A DNA stretch of 64,000 nucleotides from Sediminibacillus massiliensis (GTDB taxonomy: Bacteria; Bacillota; Bacilli; Bacillales; Amphibacillaceae). The position numbers and the translations under genes were made by a program. The stretch's first letter is position 1, and each line of letters opens with the position of its first letter. Of this stretch, positions 63,966-64,000 are shown one piece after another. The notes under the pieces were generated by a model, which worked only from the letters and a program-made list of their open reading frames with translations, did no database searches and was not told where the DNA came from. The stretch lies in the NCBI RefSeq assembly GCF_900156915.1, contig NZ_LT732535.1, positions 1,203,823 to 1,267,822 on the forward strand, written 5' to 3'.

Positions 63966-64000
63966 CGTCAGTCAATGGAAATTCCCAATATTAGAAGAAG

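Overview
The window looks like a chromosome segment of a low-GC, endospore-forming Bacillaceae, probably a halotolerant genus of the Oceanobacillus/Virgibacillus type. The evidence is purine-rich AGGAGG ribosome sites, GTG and TTG starts, a SinI-like antirepressor, a GerPF-like spore-germination fragment, an RsbR-like PAS-STAS protein, a BCCT compatible-solute transporter and CRE/AraR-like sites. The genus is an inference.

Layout. 1-11.3 kb is a defence island. It holds a DNA phosphorothioation operon (dndC, cut by the window start, then dndD-dndE-dndA), a convergent nuclease/SIR2 gene broken by three in-frame stops and one frameshift, and a large SF1 helicase with a C-terminal PD-(D/E)XK-type nuclease. 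11.4-12.7 kb has a DUF4352 surface protein and an unknown Zn-finger protein. 13-17.7 kb is arabinose-polymer use: GH51 arabinofuranosidase, an orphan sugar-binding lipoprotein and a LacI regulator. 17.8-20.3 kb is a TPP-riboswitch-controlled SDR plus flavin monooxygenase pair. 20.4-24 kb has PAS-STAS, an HNH endonuclease and small membrane proteins. 24-26.6 kb is a GH43 enzyme plus a sucrose/lactose-permease-like transporter broken by frameshifts, behind AraR-like and CRE sites. 26.7-35 kb has a rifampin ADP-ribosyltransferase, a molybdate operon with a fused ModC-ModA protein, an AraC regulator, a class A beta-lactamase and an MFS pump. 35.3-39.4 kb has two aldo/keto reductases and a BCCT transporter. 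39.8-44.2 kb is a GntR-type locus (regulator with an amber stop, TauE/SafE permease, amidohydrolase, two DUF3100-like membrane proteins) with two palindromic operators. 44.5-52.8 kb is mixed: XRE, cytidine deaminase, RluA, an Ltp-like repeat protein, an RlmCD-type methyltransferase, an ECF sigma with anti-sigma, and TerC.

53-62.6 kb is the most unusual part. Small unrelated genes or remnants (alpha/beta hydrolase, VOC, NUDIX, P-loop kinase/GNAT chimera, NIF3-like, pentapeptide, M29-like, glycine-zipper, DUF6366), nearly all on the minus strand, are separated by about nine copies of one short imperfect palindromic repeat. All copies share one orientation and most lie just 3' of a gene. This resembles an integron-like cassette array, but no integrase is visible. 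A decayed plus-strand operon (ArsR, SRPBCC, PhnB-like VOC) and a sinI gene interrupt it. The window ends with a PadR-DUF1048-DUF1048 operon whose regulator carries a nonsense codon.

Several genes carry single-base lesions. Some are homopolymer indels that could be assembly error; others are in-frame stops that look like real decay.
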